From Chitinophaga sp. SYP-B3965 (lineage in GTDB: Bacteria > Bacteroidota > Bacteroidia > Chitinophagales > Chitinophagaceae): a DNA stretch of 64,000 nt. The position numbers were made by a program, and so were the translations under genes. A model generated the notes under the pieces. That model searched no databases. It was given only the letters and a program-made list of their open reading frames with translations, and was not told the DNA's origin. Of the stretch, positions 54,179 to 62,607 are shown in pieces (the first letter of the stretch is position 1; the number at the start of each line of letters is the position of its first letter). Where the stretch lies: NCBI RefSeq assembly GCF_009647655.1, contig NZ_WJFD01000001.1:3162001-3226000 (forward strand), written 5' to 3'.

Positions 54179-54210
54179 CAAATGTATTGGTGATTGAAGT
54201 AAAAAACAAT
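54179..54210 (-). promoter_or_regulatory. ilvE leader promoter
   Basis: On the minus strand -7 TACATTTG (54186-54179), perfect TAnnTTTG, with -33 ATTG (54210-54207), spacer 20. It is about 30 bases before the leader ATG. From here to 54332 nothing else was recognised. Confidence 0.65.
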
Positions 54211-54332
54211 ACAAGGGTGAATATTTTGTCAAAAATTAAACTCAGGGGCTATTTTTAAAAATATCGAAATAATGGCTTTCCAGATTGAATAAAATCTAAG
54301 AATATCGAACTTACTGTGGTTCCTATCAAAAT

Positions 54333-54357
54333 GGGCTGCCTTTTTTGGAGGCAGCCC
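54333..54357 (-). terminator. Terminator of the hexosamine salvage pair
   Basis: GGGCTGCCT (54333-54341) and AGGCAGCCC (54349-54357), 9 bp, loop 7; on the minus strand a short T-rich stretch follows (ATTTTG). It separates the kinase gene from the ilv leader promoter. Confidence 0.7.
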
Positions 54358-54365
54358 GTATAATT

Positions 54366-55433
54366 TTAACCCTGAAGGCAGGTATCGATCACCGCCTGTA
54401 GTTTCTCTTCTTTCTCTAACAGCTTCTCTAACAGCACTAACTGGTTCTTTGCCCGGTTATAATTGTGTTCCGGATACTTGATGGGATAATACACATCCCC
54501 ATTCAGATAGTCTGTAAGGAAACGCACGCCCTGCATGTAGATCATGAACTTACCTGCATAGAAAAGATGGTCTTTCTCTGTTTGAGACAGTGTGCTGCCT
54601 ACTTCAGAGAGATATCCTTTCATTAATGCCTCGTAATAATCCTCTCTTACGCTGATCTGGCTGAAATCACGCTCTTCTTCGGAAACAGGGCATACATAGG
54701 TACGCACCATATCTCCCAGGTCTGAGATGATCTTACCGGGCATCAGGGTATCCAGGTCGCACACGCAGATGCCTTCAAAGGTGTCTTTGTTGAGCAGTAC
54801 GTTGTTGATCTTGGTATCATGGTGCATCAGGCGGTCGCCAAACTCGGGGTCCGTTTTAAGGGACTCAAAAGTGATGGCGATGTCTGAATAACGCAGACAT
54901 TGTTCTATCAGTTCTTCTGCAAAGTTCTTCCTTTCCTCTTTTGCGGTGCGGATAGCTTCCTGGAAGGCGGCATAACGCAAGGTGAGATTGTGAAAGTTGG
55001 GAATAGAGGCTTTGAACTCATGCAGGTCGATACCATGCAGGAGCCGGGCCATTTTCCCAAACTGACGGGCAGCTTCATACGCCTGTTTAGGTGTATCTGC
55101 CTGATCTACAGAGGTTGAGTTGGGAATGAAGGGGATCATCCGCCAGTATTCCTCGTTAAAATGGAACATCTCCTCCCCCGTTACCGTGGGAATAGCTGTG
55201 ATGAACAGGTAATCCGGATGGTGTTTAGCCAGAAAACTGGCTGCCAGTCTCAGATTGCGGGCAATAACGCCCGGTTCCTTAAAAACGTAGGTATTGATCC
55301 TTTGCAGGATATACTTCTGTTCCTGCTGTCCGCTTAATAGAAAGGTGTTGTTAATATGGCCGCTTCCAAATTTCTTTACTTCAAAGTCGGCCGCATTCAA
55401 TCCAAAAGCACTGATAATTTCAGCATTCACCAT
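54366..55433 (-). CDS. Phosphotransferase resembling N-acetylhexosamine 1-kinase (NahK)
   Basis: 355 residues of the aminoglycoside-phosphotransferase/choline-kinase fold. The ATP loop is FGSGHINNTFLL, the catalytic segment MHHDTKINNVLLNKD, and the metal-binding segment VCDLDTLMPGKIISDLGDMVR. These resemble NahK, which makes HexNAc-1-phosphate. It overlaps the upstream nucleotidyltransferase gene by one base (TAATG), so the product and the next enzyme form a two-step salvage path to a UDP-sugar (inference). Other kinases of the fold, including AmgK, are possible alternatives. Confidence 0.75.
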   Translation of the reverse strand: MVNAEIISAFGLNAADFEVKKFGSGHINNTFLLSGQQEQKYILQRINTYVFKEPGVIARNLRLAASFLAKHHPDYLFITAIPTVTGEEMFHFNEEYWRMIPFIPNSTSVDQADTPKQAYEAARQFGKMARLLHGIDLHEFKASIPNFHNLTLRYAAFQEAIRTAKEERKNFAEELIEQCLRYSDIAITFESLKTDPEFGDRLMHHDTKINNVLLNKDTFEGICVCDLDTLMPGKIISDLGDMVRTYVCPVSEEERDFSQISVREDYYEALMKGYLSEVGSTLSQTEKDHLFYAGKFMIYMQGVRFLTDYLNGDVYYPIKYPEHNYNRAKNQLVLLEKLLEKEEKLQAVIDTCLQG

Positions 55434-56332
55434 TATTTCCAGAGATTATCCGGGTATTCCCCTTTATTTACTAATGCGGACAGGCTTGCCTGCACACCGG
55501 GAGCATCTTCTTTATAAGTAACACCAAACCATTGTGAGCTGGTAGGGATCACTTTAACAGAACCTGTACCGCTGGCAATGAACTGGTCTACCACGATAGG
55601 AATAAAGAATTCAGATTTAGGATCTGTGATCTTTTGGTCCAGGAACTGATCGAACAGTTTTTCGCTGATCGGGAACACGGAGGGTGCAAAACCCCAGAAG
55701 TTCATGGATACAGGGGTTTTAGGACCCAGTTCCACTTTCTTGTCTCCGTCTTCGTATACGATCTTTTCATTATCGATGTAGATCTTGGTCCTTTCGGTGA
55801 TACCGGAGAGGTTGCCAGTGCCGTTCACTTCGCAAACACCGCGGGATACAGAACCGTATTCACTAATGGTTTTACCCAGTTCGTAACCTACTACGCTGTA
55901 TCTGTCTGCCGTGCATTCTTCTTTCAGGAAAGCAGCCATCTTTTCGAAGGCATCCCGACCATAGAAGTCATCTGCGTTGATCACTGCAAAAGGCTCATTA
56001 ATAGCGTCTTTAGCGCAAAGTACGGCATGTGCGGTACCCCATGGTTTTGTGCGATCTGCCGGAATAGTATGTCCGTTCACGAAAGCATTAATATCCTGGA
56101 ATACATAGGCAGTTTCTACTTTGCCTTTCAGTTTGGGTTCAAAGATCTCTTTAAACTCTTCAGCAAAGTTGTCGCGAATAATAAACACGATCTTGCCAAA
56201 ACCCGCGCGGATAGCGTCGTAGATAGAGTAATCAATGATAGTTTCTCCACTGGGGCCAAACTGTTGGATCTGTTTTAAACTTCCGTAACGGCTGGCCATG
56301 CCTGCCGCGAGAATCAATAATGTCGGTTGCAT
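55433..56332 (-). CDS. Sugar-1-phosphate nucleotidyltransferase
   Basis: 299 residues with a Rossmann-like NTP-transferase fold: LLILAAGMASRYGSLKQIQQFGPSGETIIDYSIYDAI, KPWGTAHAVLCA, and the metal Asp in AVINADDFYGRDAF. It lacks the left-handed helix domain of GlmU. The preceding gene arrangement makes a HexNAc-1-phosphate (or similar) uridylyltransferase the best guess. Which sugar and which NTP cannot be told by eye. Confidence 0.82.
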   Translation of the reverse strand: MQPTLLILAAGMASRYGSLKQIQQFGPSGETIIDYSIYDAIRAGFGKIVFIIRDNFAEEFKEIFEPKLKGKVETAYVFQDINAFVNGHTIPADRTKPWGTAHAVLCAKDAINEPFAVINADDFYGRDAFEKMAAFLKEECTADRYSVVGYELGKTISEYGSVSRGVCEVNGTGNLSGITERTKIYIDNEKIVYEDGDKKVELGPKTPVSMNFWGFAPSVFPISEKLFDQFLDQKITDPKSEFFIPIVVDQFIASGTGSVKVIPTSSQWFGVTYKEDAPGVQASLSALVNKGEYPDNLWK

Positions 56333-56436
56333 TTGTTGATATTAGTTTATAAATTTCGAACGAATTAATATCGGGGGCTAAATTTAATCATTAAATTTTT
56401 CCCCAACTCTTTATTTTTTTGTTATTGTTGCGATCC

Positions 56437-56448
56437 GACGTTAACGTC
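56437..56448. promoter_or_regulatory. 12-bp palindrome before the GH29-GH20 unit
   Basis: GACGTTAACGTC, perfectly self-complementary, 38 bases before the GH29 start. Its core CGTTAACG is of the kind recognised by LacI-type regulators. The nine bases AACGTCTAC also occur on the minus strand in the gap before the first GH29 gene (near 42010). No regulator gene is nearby. Confidence 0.35.
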
Positions 56449-56485
56449 TACAGTGAAGTTATATTTTATTACAAATTATACGCAG

Positions 56486-57820
56486 ATGAAAAGATTAGTA
56501 GTGGCGGGAGCCATGGCATTGCATTTCATGCAGCCAACATATGCACAACAAAAGACCAACCCCGAAGAGATAAGCCCCAAAATGCAATGGTTTGCAGACG
56601 CTAAACTGGGCATTTTTATTCATTGGGGCATTTATTCCGTGAAAGGAATTGACGAAAGCTGGAGCTTTTACAACAAAAAGATCGCTCATGCTGATTATAT
56701 GGCACAGCTGAAAGGCTTTACTGCAGACAAATACGATCCGCAAGCCTGGGCTGACCTGGTGAAGGAATCCGGCGCCCGTTATGCCGTGATCACCACCAAA
56801 CACCATGATGGTGTTGCCTTATGGGATACCAAATTCAATAAACTCAGCACGGCTAAGAGCACGCCAGCCAAAAGGGATGTACTCACACCTTTCTTTGCTG
56901 CACTTCGTAAAAATAATATCAAAGCAGGCGCTTACTTTTCCCTGCTGGACTGGACTTCCCCTGATTATCCCGGTTTCCTGAAAGACAGCAGCCGGTATAA
57001 GATCAGTGATGATCCTAAAAGATGGGAACGCTTCCAAAAGTTCTACCAGGGCCAGCTGGCAGAGGTGATGACGCAATTCAATCCTGACCTCTGGTGGTTT
57101 GATGGAGACTGGGAACGTAGTGCGGAAGAATGGGAAGCAGTGAAAGTACGCAAGATGCTCACCACACATAATCCTAATACCATTATCAATGGCCGCTTAC
57201 AGGGATATGGTGATTATGATACACCAGAACAGAACTTTCCTGTAGTAAGACCACAATTCCACTGGTGGGAATTATGCATGACCATCAATAACAACTGGGG
57301 ATATCAGCCACAGGACACTAACTGGAAAACACCTTATGAAGTGATCACCATCTTTGCAGATGCCATCAGTAATGGCGGCAATATGTTGCTGGACATTGGG
57401 CCGAAAGCAGATGGCACTATTCCTCCGGAGCAAATTAACGTGCTCAAGGAGTTAGGCAAGTGGAATAAAAAACACGATAAAGCCATCTTTTCTACTATCG
57501 GCGGTATTCCGCAGGGGCACTTCTATGGCCCTACTACCTTGTCTAAAGATTCTACCACGCTGTATCTTTTCCTGCCGGGCAAAGTGAGCGGGCAGATCAT
57601 GGTGAAAGGCCTGGATAATAAGATCCAGGATATTACCGTTGTTGGCAATGGAACTAAACTCACACATAAGATCGTGGGTAAGATCTCCTGGAGCCCGGTA
57701 CCCGGATTGATCTATATTGATGTACCGTCCTCTGTGCAGGATGAATACATGACCGTACTGGAATTAAAGCTGGATAAGCCCGTGAAGCTATATCGCGGCA
57801 AAGGCGGACTGAATGGATAA
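56486..57820 (+). CDS. Alpha-L-fucosidase, GH29 (second copy)
   Basis: 444 residues from ATG 56486 with a signal peptide (MKRLVVAGAMALHFMQPTYAQ); a GTG 33 bases earlier would spoil it. QWFADAKLGIFIHWGIYSVKGIDESWSFYNKK, YAVITTKHHDGVALWD, AGAYFSLLDWTSPDYPGFL, and the nucleophile Asp in FNPDLWWFDGDWERSAEE mark GH29. It differs clearly from the enzyme at 40544, so the substrates probably differ. The GH20 gene follows after 25 bases. Confidence 0.93.
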   Translation: MKRLVVAGAMALHFMQPTYAQQKTNPEEISPKMQWFADAKLGIFIHWGIYSVKGIDESWSFYNKKIAHADYMAQLKGFTADKYDPQAWADLVKESGARYAVITTKHHDGVALWDTKFNKLSTAKSTPAKRDVLTPFFAALRKNNIKAGAYFSLLDWTSPDYPGFLKDSSRYKISDDPKRWERFQKFYQGQLAEVMTQFNPDLWWFDGDWERSAEEWEAVKVRKMLTTHNPNTIINGRLQGYGDYDTPEQNFPVVRPQFHWWELCMTINNNWGYQPQDTNWKTPYEVITIFADAISNGGNMLLDIGPKADGTIPPEQINVLKELGKWNKKHDKAIFSTIGGIPQGHFYGPTTLSKDSTTLYLFLPGKVSGQIMVKGLDNKIQDITVVGNGTKLTHKIVGKISWSPVPGLIYIDVPSSVQDEYMTVLELKLDKPVKLYRGKGGLNG

Positions 57821-57845
57821 ATGAACTTTAAGCAATCAACTCAAT

Positions 57846-60122
57846 ATGAAAAAAACGCTCCTATTTGCTTTCATGGCGCTGGCTTGTTTTACAGGCTTGG
57901 CGCAGCAGAAGCAACCCGTATTATCAATTATCCCTGAACCCAGGTCAGTAGAAATGATCGGCGGTCAGGTAACGATCACACCACAGATGAAATACTTCGC
58001 AAATAGTGAAGCGGCGCAACAAGCGGCGGAAGTATTTGTGCAGTTCGTGGCTTCCAACTACAATTTCGTTTTAGAAAAAGGCACGATGCAAAATAGCACG
58101 CTGGTATTTTCAGAGGACGATGCTTTGCCGGCTGAAGGTTATCAGCTCACAGTGGCAAGAAATAAAATTGTGCTGCAAGGGCGCGCTGCCGGTATGTTCT
58201 ATGGGGTGCAAACGCTTCAGCAGATAATGCCATTAAAACCGGAAGTAAAAGCTGCAAAGAACAAGATCATTGTTCCCGGTGTAACGATCAAAGATGAACC
58301 ACGTTTTGCCTATCGCGGTTTTATGCTGGATGTAGGCCGTCATTTCTTTGATGTTAATTACATCCGTAAGTTGATCCAGGTAATGGCTTTCTATAAACTG
58401 AACCGTCTTCACTGGCATTTGACGGAAGATCAGGGCTGGCGCATTGAAATAAAAAAATATCCCAAGCTGCAATCTGTTGCTTCCCAAAGAAAGGAAACAA
58501 TGGAAGGCCCTTACAGGGATGGTAAGTATGACGGAAAACCTTATGGTGGTTATTATACACAGGAAGAGGTTAAACAGGTAGTGGCATACGCTGCAAAATT
58601 CCATATCACGGTGATCCCGGAAATTGAAATGCCGGGTCACGCACTCGCCGCACTGGCAGCCTATCCGCAATTAGGTTGTACGGGCGGGCCATATGAAGTG
58701 GCTACTAAATGGGGTGTTCATAAAGAAGTGTTTTGTGCAGGAAATGATGAAGTGTTTACTTTCCTGGAAGATGTATTAACGGAAGTGATCCCTCTTTTCC
58801 CTGGTCAGTATATACATATTGGCGGAGATGAATGTCCGAAAGACAGATGGAAAACATGCCCTAAATGCCAGGCACGTATGAAAGCGCTGGGATTAAAAGA
58901 TGAGCATGCATTGCAGAGTTATTTCATTCAGCGGATGGAGAAATTCCTGAACAGCAAAGGCAAAAAGATCATTGGCTGGGATGAGATCCTGGAAGGTGGC
59001 CTGGCACCGGATGCTACTGTAATGAGCTGGCGTGGTGAAGCAGGTGGTATTGAAGCAGCGAAGCAAAAGCATGATGTGATCATGACGCCAAATACTTATC
59101 TCTACCTTGATTATAACCAGGGAAATCCTGCTACGGAACCTTTGGCCATTGGCGGATATCTGCCACTGGAAAAGGTGTACAGCTATGAACCATATCCTGC
59201 TGAACTTACAGAGGAACAGAAAAAATACATCACAGGTGTGCAGGGTAATCTTTGGACGGAGTATATACCTACGGAAAAATCTGTTGATTACTTCGCTTTC
59301 CCGCGTGCGATTGCCATGGCGGAGATTGCCTGGAGCCCACAGAACAAAAAGGACTATACCCGCTTTATGAACAGCCTGCCAAGACATCTTGCTTTGTGGG
59401 ATGATGTACGTTTGAATTTCCGCATCCCTGAACCACAAGGTCTGGCGGATGAAGTAATGACTGGCGCCAACACTACAGTTACCTTAAAACCTTCCGTAGC
59501 TTATGGCACCATCCGTTATACACTGGATGGCAGTGAACCTGCTGCCAGCAGTACTTTATACACGAAACCAATTGTGGTTACAGCACCTTCCAATGGTACC
59601 ACTACACTTAAACTGATTGTGATCACACCTTCAGGAAGGGCCAGCAGCGTATATTCTGCTACTTATATGCGTAAGGACTATAAGACAGCATTGAATATAA
59701 ATCCCACCACAAAAGGTGTTAAGTTCGATGCTTACTTTAAAACTTTCAAACAGGCTAAAAATGTAGGCGAAGGAAAAGCAGATTCAACAGGTGTGCTGCC
59801 TGCTTTTGATATCCGTCCGTTCACGGTTAAACCTGCTTTTGGTGTACGTTACGAAGGATATGTGAAGATCGAAACAGATGGTTTGTATGAATTCAAAACG
59901 AATTCTGACGACGGTTCCATATTAGCGGTGGATGATGAAGTGATCGTGGATAATGATGGCGAACATGCGCCCACAGATAAAATTGGTATGATCCCACTGC
60001 GCAAAGGGTTCCACAAGATCAGTGTGAAATACTTTGATGCCGGCGGAGGAAAACAACTGCAGGTGAGTTTTGGGCCAAAAGGCAAACAAAGTGTTAATTT
60101 GCGGAATGCACTTTTCCACTAA
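57846..60122 (+). CDS. Beta-N-acetylhexosaminidase, GH20
   Basis: 758 residues with a signal peptide (to about residue 19). An N-terminal GH20b domain (about 25-150) is followed by the catalytic barrel with AYRGFMLDVGRHF, LHWHLTEDQGWRIEIKKYPKL, and the catalytic pair Asp328-Glu329 in YIHIGGDECPKDRWK, and by SWRGEAGGIEAAKQ. A chitobiase-like C-terminal sandwich (about 545-610) and a PA14-like domain (about 635-755, YEGYVKIETDGLYEFKTNSDDGSILAVDDEVIVDN) complete it. It removes terminal GlcNAc or GalNAc. Its last 17 bases overlap the next gene. Confidence 0.95.
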   Translation: MKKTLLFAFMALACFTGLAQQKQPVLSIIPEPRSVEMIGGQVTITPQMKYFANSEAAQQAAEVFVQFVASNYNFVLEKGTMQNSTLVFSEDDALPAEGYQLTVARNKIVLQGRAAGMFYGVQTLQQIMPLKPEVKAAKNKIIVPGVTIKDEPRFAYRGFMLDVGRHFFDVNYIRKLIQVMAFYKLNRLHWHLTEDQGWRIEIKKYPKLQSVASQRKETMEGPYRDGKYDGKPYGGYYTQEEVKQVVAYAAKFHITVIPEIEMPGHALAALAAYPQLGCTGGPYEVATKWGVHKEVFCAGNDEVFTFLEDVLTEVIPLFPGQYIHIGGDECPKDRWKTCPKCQARMKALGLKDEHALQSYFIQRMEKFLNSKGKKIIGWDEILEGGLAPDATVMSWRGEAGGIEAAKQKHDVIMTPNTYLYLDYNQGNPATEPLAIGGYLPLEKVYSYEPYPAELTEEQKKYITGVQGNLWTEYIPTEKSVDYFAFPRAIAMAEIAWSPQNKKDYTRFMNSLPRHLALWDDVRLNFRIPEPQGLADEVMTGANTTVTLKPSVAYGTIRYTLDGSEPAASSTLYTKPIVVTAPSNGTTTLKLIVITPSGRASSVYSATYMRKDYKTALNINPTTKGVKFDAYFKTFKQAKNVGEGKADSTGVLPAFDIRPFTVKPAFGVRYEGYVKIETDGLYEFKTNSDDGSILAVDDEVIVDNDGEHAPTDKIGMIPLRKGFHKISVKYFDAGGGKQLQVSFGPKGKQSVNLRNALFH

Positions 60123-61095
60123 AGACATATTACAACCTATTCATACCACATGGCTGCCGGAGCATACCCCGGCAGCCATGTTGCGTTTGGACCAGCTTGA
60201 TCCATTTGTTTCCGGCAACAAATGGTTTAAGCTGAAATATAACCTGGAAGCGGCGAAAGGCAAACCCATTGTTACTTTCGGCGGGGCATGGTCCAATCAT
60301 ATCCTGGCTGCTGCTGCTGCCTGTAAGATGAAAGGCTTGCGCTGTACAGGTATCATCCGTGGCGAAAGACCTCCTGTTTTGAGCAGTACGCTGGAACAGG
60401 CCAGCAGCATGGGTATGCAGCTGGTATTTGTGAGCAGGGAAGAATACCGGGTGCTCACATCTGATGGCAGCATGGGGGCGGATGATTATATGTACGCTCT
60501 CCATCAGCTCGACGATGATATCATTCCCCCGGATGCTTACTTGATCCCGGAAGGCGGGCACAATGCCCTGGGGGTAAAAGGATGCAGCGAGATCCTTGCA
60601 CTGGCAGACACGAAAGACTTCACCCATATTATCTGTTCTGTAGGTACAGGCACCACCATGGCAGGACTTATCAATGCTACCGTGGAAGGGCATGAAACCA
60701 TTGTGGACGAGGTGTTGCATGATCTCGCTAAACTGGTTGTTGGCAGTCCGGACCATGTTGTTCAAAAAGTAGTGGGCATTTCTGCGCTGAAAGGGGCTTT
60801 CTCTTTACAGTCTGAAATAGAGAGTTTGCTGATCAGCCCGGGCCCCTGGGAATTACTGCACGATTTTCATGAAGGGGGATATGGTAAAATGAGCCCTGCG
60901 CTGATTGACTTTATGAATGATTTCTACCGGCAAACGGGCATTCCGCTGGACAGGGTATATACCGGCAAAATGGTACTTGCCGTAAAAAAGCTGGTGGAGC
61001 AGGGTTATTTCCCGGAAAACAGCCGTTTGTTATTGATCCATTCCGGTGGTTTACAGGGCAATGATTCATTACTTCCTGACGTTCTATGCTTTTAA
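60106..61095 (+). CDS. PLP enzyme of the ACC deaminase/D-cysteine desulfhydrase family
   Basis: 329 residues from ATG 60106. LRLDQLDPFVSGNKWFKLKYNLEAAKGKPIVTFGGAWSNHILAAAAACK contains the PLP lysine (GNKWFKLKY) and the substrate motif GGAWSNHI. LIPEGGHNALGVKGCSEIL and VGTGTTMAGLINA follow, with LLLIHSGGLQGN at the end. It is fold type II. Family members act on D-cysteine or ACC; many bacterial ones are uncharacterised. It overlaps the GH20 gene by 17 bases, so the two are coupled. Confidence 0.88.
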   Translation: MHFSTKDILQPIHTTWLPEHTPAAMLRLDQLDPFVSGNKWFKLKYNLEAAKGKPIVTFGGAWSNHILAAAAACKMKGLRCTGIIRGERPPVLSSTLEQASSMGMQLVFVSREEYRVLTSDGSMGADDYMYALHQLDDDIIPPDAYLIPEGGHNALGVKGCSEILALADTKDFTHIICSVGTGTTMAGLINATVEGHETIVDEVLHDLAKLVVGSPDHVVQKVVGISALKGAFSLQSEIESLLISPGPWELLHDFHEGGYGKMSPALIDFMNDFYRQTGIPLDRVYTGKMVLAVKKLVEQGYFPENSRLLLIHSGGLQGNDSLLPDVLCF

Positions 61096-61107
61096 AAAGT
61101 GACAACG

Positions 61108-61115
61108 TATATTTG
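61108..61115 (+). promoter_or_regulatory. -7 element before the secreted protein gene
   Basis: TATATTTG, a perfect TAnnTTTG, 35 bases before the start codon at 61151. The -33 element is poor (TATG at 61085-61088, spacer 19). Confidence 0.4.
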
Positions 61116-61150
61116 TACTTTAGCCATCTTAAGAGTTTTGGATCAACTGT

Positions 61151-61864
61151 ATGAAGCAGACTGTTAGAAGAATAATTGTTGTGGTGATCTTACTGAGTGC
61201 CATCACTGCTACGAAAGCACAAGAGCGTGTACCGCCGGTATTGCCGGACTTTTCTGCCCTGATCAAAACAGGGAAGATACAGCTGGATTGGATATCCGGC
61301 TTCCCCAATGCAGTGCAGATAGGTATCCAGCGCTCGCTGGACAGTGTGCTGAACTTTACCACGATCGGTTATGCCAGCAGTCCCGGTGAAAGCCGTAATG
61401 CCTACATGGATAACAAACCTTTACCGGGCAAAAACTACTACCGCCTCTTTATCCTCTTTTCCAATAACCGTTACATGCACAGTAAAGTGGTGCTGGCCGT
61501 TGAAGATTCAACGATCAGTGCGGATGCCAAACTGAATGCCTCGGATATTGCCAACCTGAGCCAGGGCCAAACAGGCGCTACCAAAAAAGAAGAGACTATT
61601 CCCTGGAAACCATCCAATTATATCTATACTACTGCTGACGGGAATGTGAATATCCGGCTGCCGGAAGCCATGAAGAAGAAATATGGCGTTAAGTTCTATG
61701 AGCCTACCGGCGTTTTCCTGTTTGAAGTGGATCATGTGCAGGAGCCCTTCCTGATCATAGAAAAGGCCATTTTCATGCATGCGGGCTGGTTCAACTTTGA
61801 AATCTTTGAGGAAGGGAAGTTGCTGGAGAAATGGAACTTATTTATCCCCCTCAGTTACAAGTAA
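61151..61864 (+). CDS. Unknown secreted protein
   Basis: 237 residues with a signal peptide (MKQTVRRIIVVVILLSAITATKAQ). The region LDWISGFPNAVQIGIQRSLDSVLNFTTIGYASSPGESRNAYMDNKPLPGKNYYRLFILFSNN looks like a fibronectin-III-like domain of the kind common in Bacteroidota exported proteins. The C-terminal half has YIYTTADGNVNIRLPEAMKKKYGVKFYEPTGVFLFEVDHVQEPFLIIEKAIF. I do not recognise a function. The last 27 bases overlap the 3' end of the converging lipB gene. Confidence 0.72.
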   Translation: MKQTVRRIIVVVILLSAITATKAQERVPPVLPDFSALIKTGKIQLDWISGFPNAVQIGIQRSLDSVLNFTTIGYASSPGESRNAYMDNKPLPGKNYYRLFILFSNNRYMHSKVVLAVEDSTISADAKLNASDIANLSQGQTGATKKEETIPWKPSNYIYTTADGNVNIRLPEAMKKKYGVKFYEPTGVFLFEVDHVQEPFLIIEKAIFMHAGWFNFEIFEEGKLLEKWNLFIPLSYK

Positions 61865-62560
61865 CTCTGCTTCAAATACTTCTGCAAAATACATTGCGAT
61901 CTTACTTTTCACTTCTTCCAGGGGTATGGCATGGCCGAGTTCCTTTTCTAAAGAAGTTACCTGCTTATCAACGATGCCACAGGCAACGATGTTGTTAAAA
62001 TAATCCATGTCTGTATTAACGTTGATGGCAAAACCATGCATGGTTACCCAACGGCTGCAACGTACGCCCATCGCACAGATCTTTCGGGCTTTTGCAGGAT
62101 CTTCCGGATCAAGCCAAACACCGGTTTCTCCTTTTGAGCGGGCGCCCTGCAAACCGTAATCTGCCATGGTGCGGATGATCACTTCTTCCAGGAAACGCAA
62201 ATACCGGCCAATATCTGTAAAGAACAGCTCCAGATCTATGATGGGATAACCTACTACCTGGCCGGGGCCATGAAAGGTGATATCCCCTCCCCTGTTGGTT
62301 TGCACGAATTCGATGCCTTTTTCTTCCAGTTGCTGGCGGTTGATGAGCAAATGTTCCAGGTGGCCACTTTTGCCAAGGGTATATACCGGTGGATGTTCGC
62401 AAAAAAGCAGGTGGTGGGCAATGGCAGCAGATTCCAAAGCGGTGCCATTACGCAATGCGGCCTTGAGTTGCACACTTTCCTGTAATAACTGTTCCTGGTA
62501 GTCCCAGGCCCGCTGGTAGGGAATTACACCCAAATCGTTCACTCTTATCTGCTGTTTCAT
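61838..62560 (-). CDS. lipB: Lipoyl(octanoyl) transferase
   Basis: 240 residues. The motif RGGDITFHGPGQVVGYPIIDLELFF, the catalytic Lys in ARKICAMGVRCSRWVTMHGFAINVN and the catalytic Cys in NNIVACGIVDKQVTS are typical. It transfers octanoate from ACP to lipoyl domains, which the glycine cleavage and 2-oxoacid dehydrogenase complexes need. Transcription starts within a few bases of the ATG if the -7 element at 62568-62575 is right, so the message is near-leaderless. Confidence 0.95.
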   Translation of the reverse strand: MKQQIRVNDLGVIPYQRAWDYQEQLLQESVQLKAALRNGTALESAAIAHHLLFCEHPPVYTLGKSGHLEHLLINRQQLEEKGIEFVQTNRGGDITFHGPGQVVGYPIIDLELFFTDIGRYLRFLEEVIIRTMADYGLQGARSKGETGVWLDPEDPAKARKICAMGVRCSRWVTMHGFAINVNTDMDYFNNIVACGIVDKQVTSLEKELGHAIPLEEVKSKIAMYFAEVFEAELLVTEGDK

Positions 62561-62567
62561 TCGTCTG

Positions 62568-62597
62568 CAAAGATAACTATAAGCTATCTTTGCAAAA
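62568..62597. promoter_or_regulatory. Back-to-back -7 elements of lipB and the rluD-like gene
   Basis: TATCTTTG on the minus strand (62575-62568) and TATCTTTG on the plus strand (62586-62593) face away from each other with ten bases between. The minus one has a -33 TTTG at 62597-62594 (spacer 18), which overlaps the plus-strand -7 box, so the promoters may compete. Confidence 0.6.
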
Positions 62598-62607
62598 ATT
62601 TTTACTG

